Translations under genes and position numbers: made by a program
The notes under the pieces: generated by a model
What the model saw: the letters and a program-made list of their open reading frames with translations, nothing else
Database searches by the model: none
Told to the model about the DNA's origin: nothing
Shown: positions 1-13,399 of the stretch, piece by piece
Numbering within the stretch: the stretch's first letter is position 1
Layout: every line of letters starts with the position of its first letter
NCBI RefSeq assembly: GCF_037042905.1
Contig: NC_087247.1
Coordinates: forward strand, 42,755,920-42,819,919
Direction of reading: 5' to 3'
Source of the DNA: Lytechinus pictus
Lineage: Eukaryota; Echinodermata; Echinoidea; Temnopleuroida; Toxopneustidae
Length of the DNA stretch: 64,000 nt

Positions 1-564
1 GATTAAAGGGATGCCCCTCTTGTGATTTTGACAGTATCAAAATTACTCATAAAGTTCAAGAATGGCACTGTCAAAGCATCTAGCTATATAAAGCTGATGT
101 GTGTTGAGGTTTGATAGAAAAATCAGTCCTGGTTATTTTAATAACTGACATAAGTATTTCAAGGTTTCCTTATTTGGGCATTCAAAAATTTATAGGATTA
201 CTTCTGTCAGTTGTGTATTATTCCTGTCCATATCATGTATGACCACTTTGAATTGCCAAGTTATCGCTGTACAAGTACTTTTATGAGAATCTCAGAATTC
301 AGTATATACCGGTAAGCAACAGATTGATACAGTGGAAGAATATTAGGACAATCTGCTTTTTCACATGTAAATTTAAACATGTGGATAGACATTAAATTCT
401 GTATGTGTTTTTGTAAACATTAACCTTTGGTGATTGAAGAAACTTAATGAAAGGTCATGGGGTGGGTTAAAAGGGAGGTGAATTTTCCTGACGCAGGAAA
501 GGTGGAGGAACAGTATACCCCTTCATGCAGACTTGTCTGGGGTCTATTCCAAGTTTACTTGCAG

Positions 565-797
565 GATGTAAGGGCTATATTAGGATGTTCCTGTCGCTTC
601 TTCATTCCCTCTGAACAGACTGCAGTCTTCCAACAGGAAAACTTAATTGATGTTGCCAATTTGACCCCCTTTGTCAAAGGATATGACTCAAGCTGGGTGC
701 CTTATTTTGGGAGTTGGTGGCAAGCTGGCCCTGTTCCGTGTATAGACTTTGATTTTAGTTTATTGATTGATAATGACTGCGTGAAATCAAAAAGTAG
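565..797 (+). other. Weak candidate exon
   Basis: The reading frame 457-801 is open and less AT-rich than its surroundings. It has a plausible acceptor (TTTACTTGCAG at 564) and a reasonable donor (AGTAG|GTAACA after 797). The encoded residues are aromatic-rich (for example YDSSWVPYFGSWWQAG). I do not recognise them as part of RUSC. The closing phase leaves two bases, whereas the exon at 4769 needs one, so the two do not join directly unless another exon intervenes or a weaker acceptor at 4778 is used. Chance cannot be excluded. Confidence 0.15.
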
Positions 798-3700
798 GTA
801 ACAGAAGACAAGGGGTGGTTTGGAGATTCATGTTTTTTTTATTGTAAAGTGCCCTACATTTAGATAAATACATTATTCCAGAGAAAGAGGAAAATGGATA
901 AGAGAGACTAAAGGGGAAAAAATTAGTGGAGATGTAGAAAATATTGTCCACATATAAAACAAAGACTCTTATATTTGAAGAAGTTAATAGTAGATTCATT
1001 TTATACACAGACGATCGTATAAAAGACACTGCATTTAATTTTTATTTCAATCTATAATTTCGAATGGAATTTCTTGAGAGTAACATCCACATTTGATGAT
1101 GAAGAAGCTGCATATTAAAAACAAATAGTGTGTGTGGGTAAATACATGGAAATTTGTGGAATTTGTTATCTTCATTAGAAGAGAACTTAGTGATGTCTGA
1201 GTATGTTTACATAAAAGATTAATTTATTGGGTGTACGTAGGGAAAGAAGTTTTTTGCATTTTGTTCATTATTATTTATTCATTTTATATTGCAGGCTACC
1301 TGCTCAGTTTTAAAAACTACTGTCACCAAAAATAATCAAGGAAGAGTGATGAGTAGCAGAAAGAAATAAACCTGACTACCATTATTTCAGTTTTCTTATA
1401 TTTTGCAAATTTCTTTCCTTTCAGCATAATAATGACTAACTATATTTTCAATTTGTTTTGTTTAAATTAAGCATTGTAAATTCTTTAAAATATATTTTTT
1501 ATTCGTCACAAATTTTCCTCATATGTAGTGTTTGGAACTTACATGGACATCCAAACAGAGTTGGAGTGACATTAGGTATTTAATTTGGAGCAGTGCTGCT
1601 CTGTAGGTATGACTCGCAACTCAATGTATAAATAATTCATATTTCTCCAGGTAATGTCATATTTAATCATGGCTGTGAAGAAAGTTCATGAACACACCTT
1701 CAAGTGTGAACATGGTTGCTGTGTAATTAGATGTTGAGATAGCCAGAATATTTGGCTGTAATACCGCAATCCATTATTCTTCGTTTCAAGCTCTTTTTAG
1801 TATTATACAAATTATTGATCTGTCACAAAATTTGATGCAGCATGAATGGAGCATGGTTTATCACATTTTCCCCCCTCGTCATCTCCAGCAATCTGGTTGC
1901 ATACTAGGAACAAATCGTCTTATCAAGTTACTAATAACATCTCTGCTTTCCGTATTTTTCATTGTCATTATTCCCAAAGATGTGTACTCTTATTTCAGAC
2001 ATTTTGGTACTCAGCTTGACAGGTAGTAAATAAAAGCTTTGGATGTTCAGAATGACTCATCTTTACATTGCATAGTAAACTGGCCTCCAATTTCATGGAG
2101 TTTTCTTCCACTGTTTGTTCAGCAGTGCCACATTTCTGGGGAAGTGAGGAGCATCATTTCTCCATCAAACAGCAATTTCCTTGTTAAAGGAATCCCGAGA
2201 ATCCAACTTGGGCTGTGTTGAACTAGTACAGACTAATGTGCTTTGAAGCACTATCTGTACGTCTTTCCGTTATTTTTCCTTGATAGTTGAGATGTGTTGG
2301 AGAAAACGTTCAGATCATTATTAATAATTCAGTTCATGTTCAGGCTGAAACATGATAAAATCTCAATGATTTTATATTTCAGAGATAAGAGTAAGATAAA
2401 GATAAATTAAACATGAAGTTCAAAGACAATGATACATTGTTAGGTTTGTAGAATAAAAAAAATGTTTTGCACTAATTCATTACAATGAACACAGTCTTTT
2501 TTGGACTGCAACATTTTTTGATAGACTTACATTTTCTGAGCTCATATTTTCTGTCATGGTATCCTTGATAAGGATTCAGTCGTAATGGGATAATTTTAAT
2601 TCATTCCCATCATGCTGCAGCCTCTATCCATTTTCAGAAAGGAAATGGCTTCTATTTTAAGGGCAAGATCTGCCGCTGATAGAAAGGGTCACTGGCTTGT
2701 GATTCCCACAAATAGCACAGCAGTAAAAAAACAAGTTTGGAAACAAAGACCTAAGGATAACGTCAATGTAGTTTCTCATTCATGAGTCACTATCATGCTC
2801 ATTTATGGATGACATGTTTGTTTTACTTAGGAGTGGGGACAAAATATTGCAGACATGCGTAAATATTTGGTTCCTACCCCTCCCCCAAAAGGTATGAATA
2901 TATATGTATAAAAAACAAATTTAGATGAACATACATATACATGTATGAAAAGTTTGATGAAAAAATTGATTATTACATAGATGAATAGTCATGTAGATCA
3001 ATGAATACACAATTACGGAAAGAAATTAAGATATGAATGGATAGATAAAGTAAGTAAATCATCTTAATACACAAGGATGATTAGAAATCAAATTGGTCAA
3101 TAAATATACATACTGTAAATGATAAAAACAGCTAAAAAAAATATTTTAATCTTGATGTAACATGTTTGCTCAGATGAAATCATCAGTCATTTGCAAGAAA
3201 ATATTTTTTCCAATGTACTTGTTTTTCTATTTAGTGAAGTTTGTAATGCAGCAGGAGATATTTATACAATGTCATTTAGGAAATGAAGAGATGCCATATT
3301 GCTTCTTGGAAATAATTTTAGTGCTATCTTGGGTCTATTAGCCAAGTACTACAGAAGTTTCCTGGCAACTTAACTCTTTAAAAATGTATATATGCAATCC
3401 AACAACATCAATGAATTGGCTGCAAAGTTTCCCTCCCTATGCCCCCCAATAACAATATAACATTGCAGTTTCTGAATATTCAGGCTATTTGCTATCTAAT
3501 AAAGTGAAAATGTTTGCAAAGCAGTGTGGGATGATGTATTGTGACTCACTTGATCACCACTTTGTGTTTCGCCAGATGAAGTCTCCTAGCATTTGCCATC
3601 AAAGGAATACTCTGGGGGCCTCCGCCGTGGGCAAAGTCTACTCTTGGTGATTTGTTTCCTACAAAATGCACTTGTTGAGATCATATTTACAGAGTTATAT

Positions 3701-4523
3701 CAGATTTTAAATTGCAATATAAACCAATAGCCAGGGGGTCATTGTTCTAATTTTCAATGAGGTGGCACAATTCAGTCTCAAACTTATGTAATTTTTGTCA
3801 AGCCAGCTGATGAAAAAAAACTGGGTCTAGAGCTAGAAAAATGAGCTCTTATTGACTCCTGAATTTCATGAGTCATATAGGCAGTTCATTGACAATCATT
3901 TGTTTCAGTTGCTTATTTGTTTTGAATACAAGTATGAAAGCATACTAATAGAAATTCATATGTGTATATAGAATCAGAAAGTTAACAGAAAAAATAGTCA
4001 GCAAATATTGTGTATTTGTGAAAGAGACAGAGAGGAGAGTGAAGAGGGTGGGGGTGAAAATGATACAGGTTTAAACTAATTTGAATGAAAATGAGACATC
4101 CTGGTGGGGTTTTTTTTTTGCTAATAAAAGCAAATTTTGTTATCATGGTAAATACAAGGTAGTAATTTTTTCTCAACAAAAAATATTTTTAATAAGATAA
4201 TGAGACTACTCTCCTGTAAGCATGGTCTTTTCTCTTGTGTGTTGTGTGGAAGCTCTAATCCAGGGGCTAGCCATTTTGCGTAATTGATACAGTAATTGGC
4301 TGGGTGTGGTCAATATGAACGATGAATAATACTTATTTTGAGGGAAAGTTGGCTGTGGGGCACTCCAGTTCACCCATTACATGCAAATTTTACAATTAAC
4401 AAAAGATCTTTCAGCAAGGTATTCAAATTTATGTTTTGTTCTCGAGTGGTAATGTACCTGGAACATTGTAAAGATTATTTCTTATTAATATTTCTTTGCA
4501 TTTAATCATATTAGCTTGTTCAA

Positions 4524-4547
4524 TTTTTTTTTTTTTTTTTTTTTTTT
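4524..4547. repeat. 24-base poly-T run
   Basis: An uninterrupted T homopolymer about 220 bases upstream of the first RUSC exon. It may be the A-tail of an old retroposon in reverse orientation, but nothing next to it supports that. Confidence 0.9.
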
Positions 4548-4768
4548 GCTTGATTATTTTCTTCCTATTTGGATAATTCATTCAATATTTTCCAGTGTTT
4601 GTAGCTGTTGTTGCATGGAAGCATCCTAAATGAGCAGAAATTAATCAAAGTTTTATAGCTTTATATAAGATACATGTAAGAGGTTATGCATTTACAGCAT
4701 AAAAAAGACAATATTTTCTCTGATTTAAAATCTAACCTTACTCGTTTCAATTTTTCATTTCTCTTTAG

Positions 4769-5105
4769 TTCTTGAGAGACTATCGGTCTTGCAACCTCCA
4801 TCAAGTGCCCCTGCAACGGGAGTCCTACCGCAGGATTGGCAGTCCTTCACACATCCCACCGCTGCCACCAAAAATCCATCAACTAGAGGACATCGCAGAC
4901 AGAGATCTGATGCCACTGCCAATACCACCTCTACCATCTCTACCACTTCCAGTAGAAGCCAGTCTTTGATTACAAGGGAAGGCTTTTGGGCATGGGCGAC
5001 TGGCAGGCAACCTGTCAGGGCAAAGATAATGAGCAGCATAGAAAGTTCAGGGACAGCATCCACCCACCAGGGTGGTGCCTCTAGAGGCTTGAGGAATCAA
5101 ATAAG
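4769..5105 (+). CDS. RUSC: RUSC exon 1 of those visible: Ser/Thr-rich pre-RUN segment
   Basis: The acceptor is a pyrimidine-rich tract ending in CTCTTTAG at 4768, and the donor is AAG|GTGAAT after 5105. The exon carries two bases of a split codon, then 111 codons, then two bases. Its closing phase matches the next exon exactly. The encoded stretch opens with LERLSVLQPPSSAPA and is rich in Ser, Thr, Arg and Gln, including a run of Thr/Ser near residues 50-63, followed by a more ordered-looking TREGFWAWATGR segment (about residues 69-80). It has no recognisable domain. In this family the region before RUN is long and mostly disordered, and the ERLS-type segment resembles what I recall of that region. 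A second frame starting at 4769 is open to 4969, so the assignment rests on phase continuity and on the longer open frame. There is no likely start codon, so this is an internal exon. Confidence 0.7.
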
Positions 5106-5651
5106 GTGAATGTTTAATGATCTGTTGGATGAGCTCTTTTTTATATGATAGGAGCATATGCAAGGCTCCTGTGTTATAATATATTCATTGTGTATTGACG
5201 TAGATACCAAAGGATAATGTAGCAGAAGACAAAAATTCTTGAGTCATTCTGCAAGCAACTGCAAATGCATTCAGTCTTTTCACCATCAGTTACCTACGTG
5301 GAAGAAATAAATCCACACTCACTGCCTCAAGAAATGCAGGTGCATTATTCACAAAGACCTTTGTCACTGGAAAACCATTCAGTGCTATAAAACCTGACTA
5401 TTGGGGCACATACTTAATTTCATCTCATTTGCATTATTAAAGATGGTATCAAATTATACTAAATATGAATTAAAAGAAAATAATTTTTCAGTCTACAAGT
5501 TAATTCAAATGGCATTCCTTACAATATGAGCTTTTCTTGTGTTTTTCAAGTAGTGTTTGTTTATCTTGTAATGACTATTTTGTGCCACAGGATTTTCTTT
5601 GCCTTTTTGGCTAAATGATTATTTTCTTGTTTTCGATTGTTCTGTCTTCAG
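5106..5651 (+). other. RUSC: RUSC intron 1 (546 bp)
   Basis: Phase 2 intron, AT-rich. I see no repeat or further coding potential in it. Confidence 0.75.
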
Positions 5652-5776
5652 ACCTCTTTCTCTCTCTGTGGCCCATGATGACTGGGATACCTTAGACTCC
5701 ATGCCTCCTCAGGTTATGAAGGTTTCACCAAGAGAAGAAGGGCATAACTCCACAATTGACATCATCCAGAAGAGAG
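5652..5776 (+). CDS. RUSC: RUSC exon 2: linker and first residues of the RUN domain
   Basis: The acceptor is TGTCTTCAG at 5651 and the donor is AGAG|GTGAGA after 5776. One base completes the Arg codon from exon 1, 41 codons follow, and one base is left. The product segment includes SVAHDDWDTLDSMPP (about residues 117-131) and ends with TIDIIQKR, which leads into the first RUN helix; the family has a comparable QKK/QKR-type sequence here. The acidic and aromatic HDDWDTLD stretch could be a short binding motif, but I cannot name its partner. The donor is close to consensus. Confidence 0.85.
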
Positions 5777-8700
5777 GTGAGATATATAGTAGACGTTAAT
5801 ATCCAAAAACATTAAGAAGAAAAATTGATTTTATGATCTGCTCCCTGATACTCTCTCTATGAGCTATCTTGTATCAATATTTTTTTGAAATATTGAAATG
5901 ATCGATTAAGGTTTTGAATAGCAATAGGATAAAGAAATATGTAATGTGACACATAGGCCAAGTAATCCTTCTTGTACGTATACTTATGATTTTTTTGTAC
6001 GTGTAATTTTGCTTAGTAATCATAATCTCAATCAGCAGCGAGTGGTCATTGGGTGGATACAAGGGCCTCCATGCCTGTTCAGATAGCGATGTCATAGCTG
6101 ATATTCAATTGAAAGACAAGTCATTCGAGTTCATCACATGATTCATATTCTTAAGAATACATAAGAAACTTCCTTATCTGTGTTTTGGAAGATCTATCAC
6201 TCACCAAATAGTCCCTCTTTTGGTCTAGTACTAATCCAATGATGACACAACTTAAGCGTGGGTGTAGCATTAATTTATTAACTCCCCTAGTCTTTGAATT
6301 GAGTAATATTGGATTATAGATATTCTTTTAATTGAGGAAAATAATTGAGAATATGTGAATTTAATCCATCCCTTTTCTCGCTAATCTTGTTAACATCATA
6401 TGATCTAAGGGCAATAGCCTCATGCATGCAAGACATATTCACTTCCCCTGAAAGCAGTATGGAGGATAGGTTAATGGTGCTCTGTATCATGTGTGAATGA
6501 ATGTTTAATTAGTGATCAGAAATGCTAATTAAGGAGAGGGTAGATGGTGTTGACACTTAGAACCACCCAGCGTTCATAATGATGCAACCTTTGTTTAGTA
6601 GAGCAGAGCAGGTGTAGAATCAAAAGAAGACAGGATTAAGCCCCTAGATCATATAATTGCACCACACCCGTAGACAAACACATGCTGCTAATTAAAACAA
6701 TAGAGAGTACTGTGAATGTATGATTTCATAATTGATAGATCTTCACAGCCTAGTAGAGACACCTATATTTCTTTTTGAACTTGCATATAGAAGGATCTCA
6801 TGGAACTTTGCGAACTGGACAAAGTCAGATGAATTCAGATAAATTATTTGAGAATTATTTGCAAGACTCCCAAAAGACAATAAAATGTATAAGCAATCAA
6901 AAGAGACAGAAAAAACAGTGAAAGTGTTTGCTTGGAGATAGTTTAAGAATTAAATTTTAAAAAGAAAAGCATAATTTTTTTTTCTTTCACGAATCTTAAA
7001 CCAAGTGTCATGAGAAGATAATTTCACCCAGTTTCCTTGAGAAATAGGGCATGATGTTCCTTAGTGCTTCATATGACCCCTCCTGGCCCTCATCATTAGC
7101 TCAGAAAAATAAACGGAAAGGGCTTCATACACATTGCCCAAGACTCTCTCTACTACGGTTTACACATCTATAGACTAGATATATCGGCATCTTGTGATGG
7201 AAGAGTATACCCATGAGGGGTTTGCCTCATTTAGCACGCTGGTAATTCTCCTCCTAAATGTCGACACCTGCCATCATGCCAATGAAATGAGGTTGGTAGA
7301 CTGTTCAGATCTAGAGGGCACGCATGCTGGCGCCAACACAAATTTGATTTACAGCCCACAAGTATGTTTGTCCACAAGTGCTTTTTATTCTGGCTTAAAG
7401 CGATTTTAAATTGCGACATGAAGTTTCTTTCATGTTAGTGCTGTTATTGCTCCACTCAGTATCATCAATTTAAGTTGATATCATGAACATTCACTTGCTT
7501 TTATTTTTATTATACAATCAATTTTACAATTAAGTGTAACAAAGTCTATGGTACTCCATGTACCAAAAATTACTATCAGGTTTAATATATTCATACATCT
7601 TTTTTTATGTAACAGCGCCCTGACACTCTATTTTGTGGAAGCTATGCATCTAGTAATATGTGAAACAGTTTTAGAGCAAACTTGACATGTTCCAAGATAA
7701 AAAAAATATCCTGTTTTCGTAGAAGTTGTAACAAATATGTCTCATGGATTATCTGGTTTTCCTTATTTTTGTTATATGGTAGATCACTGATTAGACATTA
7801 AATGAGATAGGATAATGAGTTGGAAAATAACATCCACACAACGGTGTAATGTCATTAGATTATTAATATTAACCATGCAGTATGGTTAATTGTAATTTCA
7901 TTATATTGTTTTGCAAGTGAGTGTATTTGCAACTAATACCTCATTCAAATTGTTAATTCAGTTTGCTTCTGATCAGTTTCCTTACTCTCCCCCCCCCCCA
8001 CATAGTTCAACCAAAAAAAAATGTTTTTCTGAAAGATAAGATAAAAGCATAAAGCGTTCATGAAGTACCTAACTGCACTTTTTACTGAAATAGGAATTTC
8101 CTTGTTTCTGATTTTTTTTTTTAACATAAAAATATTTTCATCTGTTTTGAAGGTGTTTTCCCTTTTTCAATTTCCTCAGTTGTAAAGCCAAGAAATGTGT
8201 TTTTGTCAAATTAAATTCATGTGAAAATTTTCTATTTCAGTGTCATAAACTGTTGAATTGAATTTAGGTGGTCATATAATAATAGATTCTGTGTAGTCAG
8301 AATTTTAGCTCTATCAAATGAATGCAAAAAAAAATATATGTACGTTGAAGAGTCATCTGTTAGTCCTCCATCATCATATACATCACCTGTTAAACTTTGA
8401 GATGTTAGATTATCCAATTATAACATGGAATATAGGAAATACATTCACCACTCACTTGGTTTCTATGGTAACAATATTATCATTGTCTGGGAGGATGATG
8501 TGATTAGGATGTGCTTCAAACAGTTATTACTGTTTCATGAAATAATGCTAGCTGCAATTGTTCTTTAAAGTTTGTGAAAAAATTACAGTTTTTCTTTTTA
8601 TAACCTGTCTGTGAAATATTGTAGTTTATTGCCCATTAAAGAAAATCTTGTTTACAAGCAATAAACTCTTGAGAAACTGAGAATATACTCAACATTCCTG

Positions 8701-10837
8701 TTTAAAAACTCCTTAAGATAGAATTGAAACACAAAACTCATCTGAATTGAGATATACAAATTATTTGGTTGGTGAAACTCAAAACCACCCAAAAAAAAAC
8801 ATTTAATTTTTATTGGACATTGTAAAACTTGGTAATCATAACCAAGTGTAGCTTGATATTTGATTTGATAAATGCATCCTACTATTACTTCCATTCTTTT
8901 TTTTTGCGTTTATCATGCTTGTTGTTTATGTCCAAATTTACAGTTATTTTACAAGAACCAAAATGTAATACGATTACAAGATTAGTGGTCTGTTCATTTA
9001 TATACTTTTCATGTTTGACTGATAATCAATTGCCATGCCGTGAATCTTTAATTTAATTTTTGTCAAGGCCAAGTAATTTATCTCAGCATTTCTCTTCAAT
9101 ATGTACAGTGTAATGGAATTGAGCATCTAGCGATGTTTTAATTCACACATCTTATGTATCAGTTTTGATGCTAAAAGTTAGCCTTGAAATGGGTTGGAAA
9201 AAATATAATTGAATAAGATCTCCATGTGCAATGATAAGTGACGTGTAAGGAATATTGACAAACTAATCTATATTGATCCTGGGTTTAGGGTTCACTAATT
9301 AAAGTTGTATGATTTTATTATTTAAAGGTTCTCCAGATGAAGTTTGATATATATTTAAGAAAATACAGGGGTCCTTACATTTTTTATCAATGATAGTTTT
9401 ATATCTTTATATTTTAGGAATAGAAATTACAGTAAATATTCTATAAAATATTTTCATATTTATGTTTTGTAGCATGTTATCAAAATTATGAATTTATCAT
9501 GAATATAGTATGCCAGTAATGGCAGCTGTTAAGCATATCGTATGAACCCAAGCAGAGCTATTGTGGGTTCGGCACCCCTTTTTTAATCACATCACACCCA
9601 AAAGTCTCCCCTCCGGCTCAGTGTCCTCTAAGTCAATGACGTTGGAAGTGTTGCCCCGTGAAGATGTGTCTTGAAGATTGACGGATCATCAGGGATCAAA
9701 ATATCTTGATCTAAAATTGAGATCTCATAAGGAGGTGTGTCAATGTTAAGGAGAATGTTCAGAGTTCACTTAAACTTACCCCTTACCATGCTATGTCCCT
9801 CTATCCTCACTGAACTACTCATGGAACATACCAACTTCATATTCTTAGGGTTAAGAGACATGATTAGGTCACTTGTTTATATATGTGAAAATGAAAATGT
9901 GTCTTTAATCCTCCATACTCAGACTTTTCTTTGATTTTCATGATTTATTTTACAGTATTTGCCCTATGTTTTGGGTGTGGTGACATGTTTGCGGGGTAAA
10001 GCTCATTAGATTGTCCATCATGAGAGGAACTCAATTGAAATATCACTTTCGGCATGCTGATGTATCATAAATTTGTATTTATTTTAAGATATTCAACAAT
10101 TAACACATATATTAATTCATTTATAAAGCAACATGAGACATAGCCATGAATTTTTGTTTTATTAAAATATAATGAACATGCTTTCATTATAGTTTATCAA
10201 ATAAAAATTCATGGGTTGAAAAAAAAAAACAATACAATTTGTTGATACTATTATTTTATTTCCATTTTTCATGTCCATATCGTTGTCTGTCACAACATAC
10301 AATATTGCACAAACTTAATTATTGGTAAAATGCTATAATGCTCTATAGGTTTAATTTAGCAATATGATTCCTTAAAACTATAATTCATTTTGATACTAAC
10401 TTTATATCTTATGCTGTGGTTTCTTTCATTTCACACTTTCGAGTTCTATAGAACTTCACTTTTTTGCCAAATACATGTATATTTTCAACCTCTAAATATT
10501 GGATTTTTATCATGTGTCCTTAGATAAATTCAATAGTATTGAACATGTTCTATGTAATGAAATTCTTAACATTCAATTTTGAATCAAATCATTGTCTCAA
10601 ATAAAACTAAATTGTGTACTTTGTGAATTCATGAAAGATTCTTTTAAAAGAACTGTCAGTAGTATTCTTCAATGTGTAATCTGCTTCACTCTGTAGTTTG
10701 TCCATCTACTTTGTAAGATTTTGATTATGTTGATATGTAATAAAGAATTAAACAACAATACTATTTTAAGCGCACTCTATGCATTCAGTTATGTGCACAT
10801 GATATTTTAGGATGTATATATATTTTATTTCCAACAG
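5777..10837 (+). other. RUSC: RUSC intron 2 (5.1 kb)
   Basis: Phase 1 intron. It is mostly AT-rich with no gene. Three patches stand out by higher G+C and less simple composition: 6400-6680 (homeodomain-type TAATTA sites), 7200-7420, and 9555-9740. All may be conserved non-coding elements. It also contains a short C run next to an A run (7989-8021). Confidence 0.75.
6480..6680. promoter_or_regulatory. Possible intronic cis-regulatory element
   Basis: Within AT-rich intron sequence this block has a complex, non-repetitive composition. It has two homeodomain-type core sites about 25 bases apart (TTTAATTAGTGATC and GCTAATTAAGG) and a Runt/GATA-poor, E-box-like CAGGTG at about 6609-6614. This is inference from composition and motif clustering only. 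Confidence 0.2.
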
Positions 10838-10920
10838 CCCTTGTAGCTGAAGTGAACGCAGCAGTTGCCCAGCTTTTGGCTCACTTTTCTCAGGCCAAGA
10901 CAGGACACCCAGAGGAAAAG
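10838..10920 (+). CDS. RUSC: RUSC exon 3: RUN domain helix 1
   Basis: The acceptor is TTTCCAACAG at 10837 and the donor is AAAAG|GTGGGT after 10920. Two bases complete an Ala codon and 27 codons follow, ending in phase 0. The encoded ALVAEVNAAVAQLLAHF segment (about residues 154-170) matches the first amphipathic helix of the RUSC RUN domain, where vertebrate members have a similar ALV..V..AV sequence. The QAKTGHPEEK tail is the loop before the next conserved block. A pure (CT)18 tract starts only 20 bases beyond the donor, an unusual setting for a 5' splice site. Confidence 0.9.
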
Positions 10921-10935
10921 GTGGGTCTTCCTCTT

Positions 10936-10940
<5 letters not shown>

Positions 10941-10976
<36 letters not shown>
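10941..10976 (+). repeat. (CT)18 microsatellite
   Basis: A perfect dinucleotide run of 36 bases starting 20 bases after the exon 3 donor. On the transcript it is a CU repeat, the type of sequence bound by PTB-like splicing repressors, so it may affect use of this donor. Confidence 0.97.
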
Positions 10977-10978
<2 letters not shown>

Positions 10979-13399
10979 CTCCCCTTACCCATGGGGGCAA
11001 ATAGGGGTACATCATTTGAAAGGGGAAAACATCCATGTTAAAAGGAAAGCTGGGTATTCCTTATCTAATTTCCGTTCAGATTGAAAATGGAGAGAGAACG
11101 ACAAGCTGTTCTTGGTGGGTTGTTTAATAGAGGAAGTCATTGTTCTATTTATGAATTATTTACTTATTATTCAATATATTCTCATTTCATTATGTACAAT
11201 ATTATTATTCAGTTTAATTGTAAATTTACACTTTTTTAAAATATTTTATTTTTCTTTGGGGCAGGGGTATCTCCAATAATATTTATGATTTCTCTTATTA
11301 AATAAAAGGTTCAAGAAATTGATGCAGTTTTCAAATTACACATTAAGTTTACATCATTGCCAAAAATTTTAAATTCAACTTCCAAATTTACCTGAGCAAT
11401 TTTTTTTAAATAATGGATGCAATGTTTTAGGGGATCATTAGATATCATTTTACTTTTCTAATGCTGAAAGAGTAATAATTTATCATTGTGGAAGAGATAT
11501 TAAAGAACTGGGAATAAAGAAAAAAAACTTCTTTGCTTCAGTAAGAAATGTTTATATGCGTCAGTGAGAAATCAGTTCAGTTTTTAATTCTCCCATATCC
11601 TTATAGTTTGAAGACTGAACCCGCCCTGTTTTCAGCGACTGTGTTTGAATCAAGCTTTGAAATCTAAGTTTAGAACGAAGAAAGTTTTATTGATATAGTC
11701 GGCATAGCAACTCTAATCTGAATCATTCGGCAGAGCTCTCAGCTTCTCCTTGCTCCCATGGTCTGTCAAATAAACTCTTTCCTGCAAGACATGGAATTGA
11801 ACTGCAAGCAATTTAGTGCTCTCAGATTTATTTCATGAGGTCTTGGCATACATCTACATGATCATTCTATTCACTCAACCTTCCTGTAGTACATCTGTTT
11901 TGCTCATGGGAGCCTCTGACTGTTGAAAGTTTGGAAATAAGGGGAAAACTGCTTCAATATAGAGTTGACTTTAACAAAAAAAAATGTGAAGAAAGTTGGC
12001 AGAATTTGATAATCTATATTGATTGATATGCACATTCCATTCCAGTAAAAAAAAGAAATTCCATTAACTTTTTTACTTTAACATTATTTTGCATTGCAGT
12101 ATAGACCCATTACATGCAGTGTTTGGTAAATTTGAGGTTGCTTGTGAAAATGATAAAAAAATTGATGTAAAATCAATTTATTGTCAGAGGGTATTTGAAG
12201 ACTCAAATTCTGACAATCTCTTTATCTTTTTTGCGGTTGGGATAAATATAAAAATTTCTTTCGTCTGCTTTGGCCATCCCTCCCTGGAGAGAGATTTAAA
12301 AGAGAAAAACAAGCAGTTTAGTTCACCTGTTCTCACTCTAGACCAAGGAGAACTTGACAGAGAGGAAGCCTTAATCAGTTCTTCCTGTATTCTTCTGCTG
12401 CTCAGCAGTTTTGGCAACTCGCCAACTGATGATCTTTGGCACCGTTTAAAAGTTTGAAGATGTTTGTGAAGAAAGGTGGTGGAGACAAACTTTTGATAAA
12501 GTGAGAAAAAATGTATTATATAATGAAAGTATGAAACCAATATATAGATTGGAGGAAATAAATATTTACTGTAGAATTTGGCACTGTATGTTATGGATGT
12601 TTGAGAAAAACACATGAAATACTGAGAAAGTATATTGACTTAATGAAGAATGGTGAATGAAAGATAAAAAAAATGTCTGTAGATTTTATAATACTTCATA
12701 GTATGAAATTGCTTTATCCATCATCTCATGTGTGATTTCAAATGTCCAAATAGTTATCTTGTGAAGAGCTCAATATATTTTTAATTGTGTCAAATTGTGA
12801 ATGTAAGAAATCAAGTTTGTTGACACAAAGTAAACTTTCAGAAATAGTTTAGTATTAAATATTTTTAAAGGCAGTTACAGGTAGTACTAGTAAATTGACT
12901 TAAAATGGTAATCATACAATTATTGTTTTGGAATTATAGATAATATTTTAAAGTATCTTTATATGGGCGAAAAGTGTTCTTTCTCAGAAAGGAGATCAAC
13001 AAAGATTATAATGGGTCTCTTTCAATTAGCAATATCAGCAGAGAGCAAAATTACATTGAATGTAATCAACATTTAATCCTTACGATAATACCCTTATTTA
13101 TGTCCCTACTCATTTTCCCCTACTACACATGGGAATCAATATGTGGGCTCATGGCTTTGGGTTTAACAGACTAAGATCAAACCATTTGATATACATGTAT
13201 TTTAGACCATTTCACATATCTATCAATTAATGATTTTCTTATATTGATACATATTTTATTTCAGTGATGTTCTATTTTAAGAAATATGTTCAGCATTGGG
13301 AAAGCATACATGCCCCTTATTTTATCTCCACATCTTTTATATGTCACAAAAACAATCAAAATATATAAAACATACGTTACATTTCAATTAATCAGAAGA

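Larger units (their letters stand above)
1..4768. other. Upstream or intronic DNA before the first supported exon
   Basis: AT-rich and without a recognised gene. It is probably intron 5' of the first visible RUSC exon, because that exon begins inside a codon. It contains one weak exon candidate (565-797), a 24-base T run (4524-4547) and otherwise no structure I can name. The large N-terminal RUSC exon expected from the family is not here. Confidence 0.5.

Noticed and set aside
4772..4969. Alternative proline-rich reading of the first RUSC exon
   Set aside because: It closes at 4969 before any plausible donor, whereas the other frame is open to the donor at 5105 and matches the next exon's phase.
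9530..9590. tRNA-like sequence with GGGTTCGGCACCCC and a following T run
   Set aside because: The T-arm stem is only three pairs long, no acceptor stem or anticodon arm can be formed, and the spacing to a possible A box is wrong.
12089..12615. Overlapping open frames on both strands (122 and 143 codons) in intron 3
   Set aside because: Neither fits the phase 0 junction needed between exons 3 and 4, the forward frame begins at TTG inside an acceptor-like tract, and neither product is recognisable.
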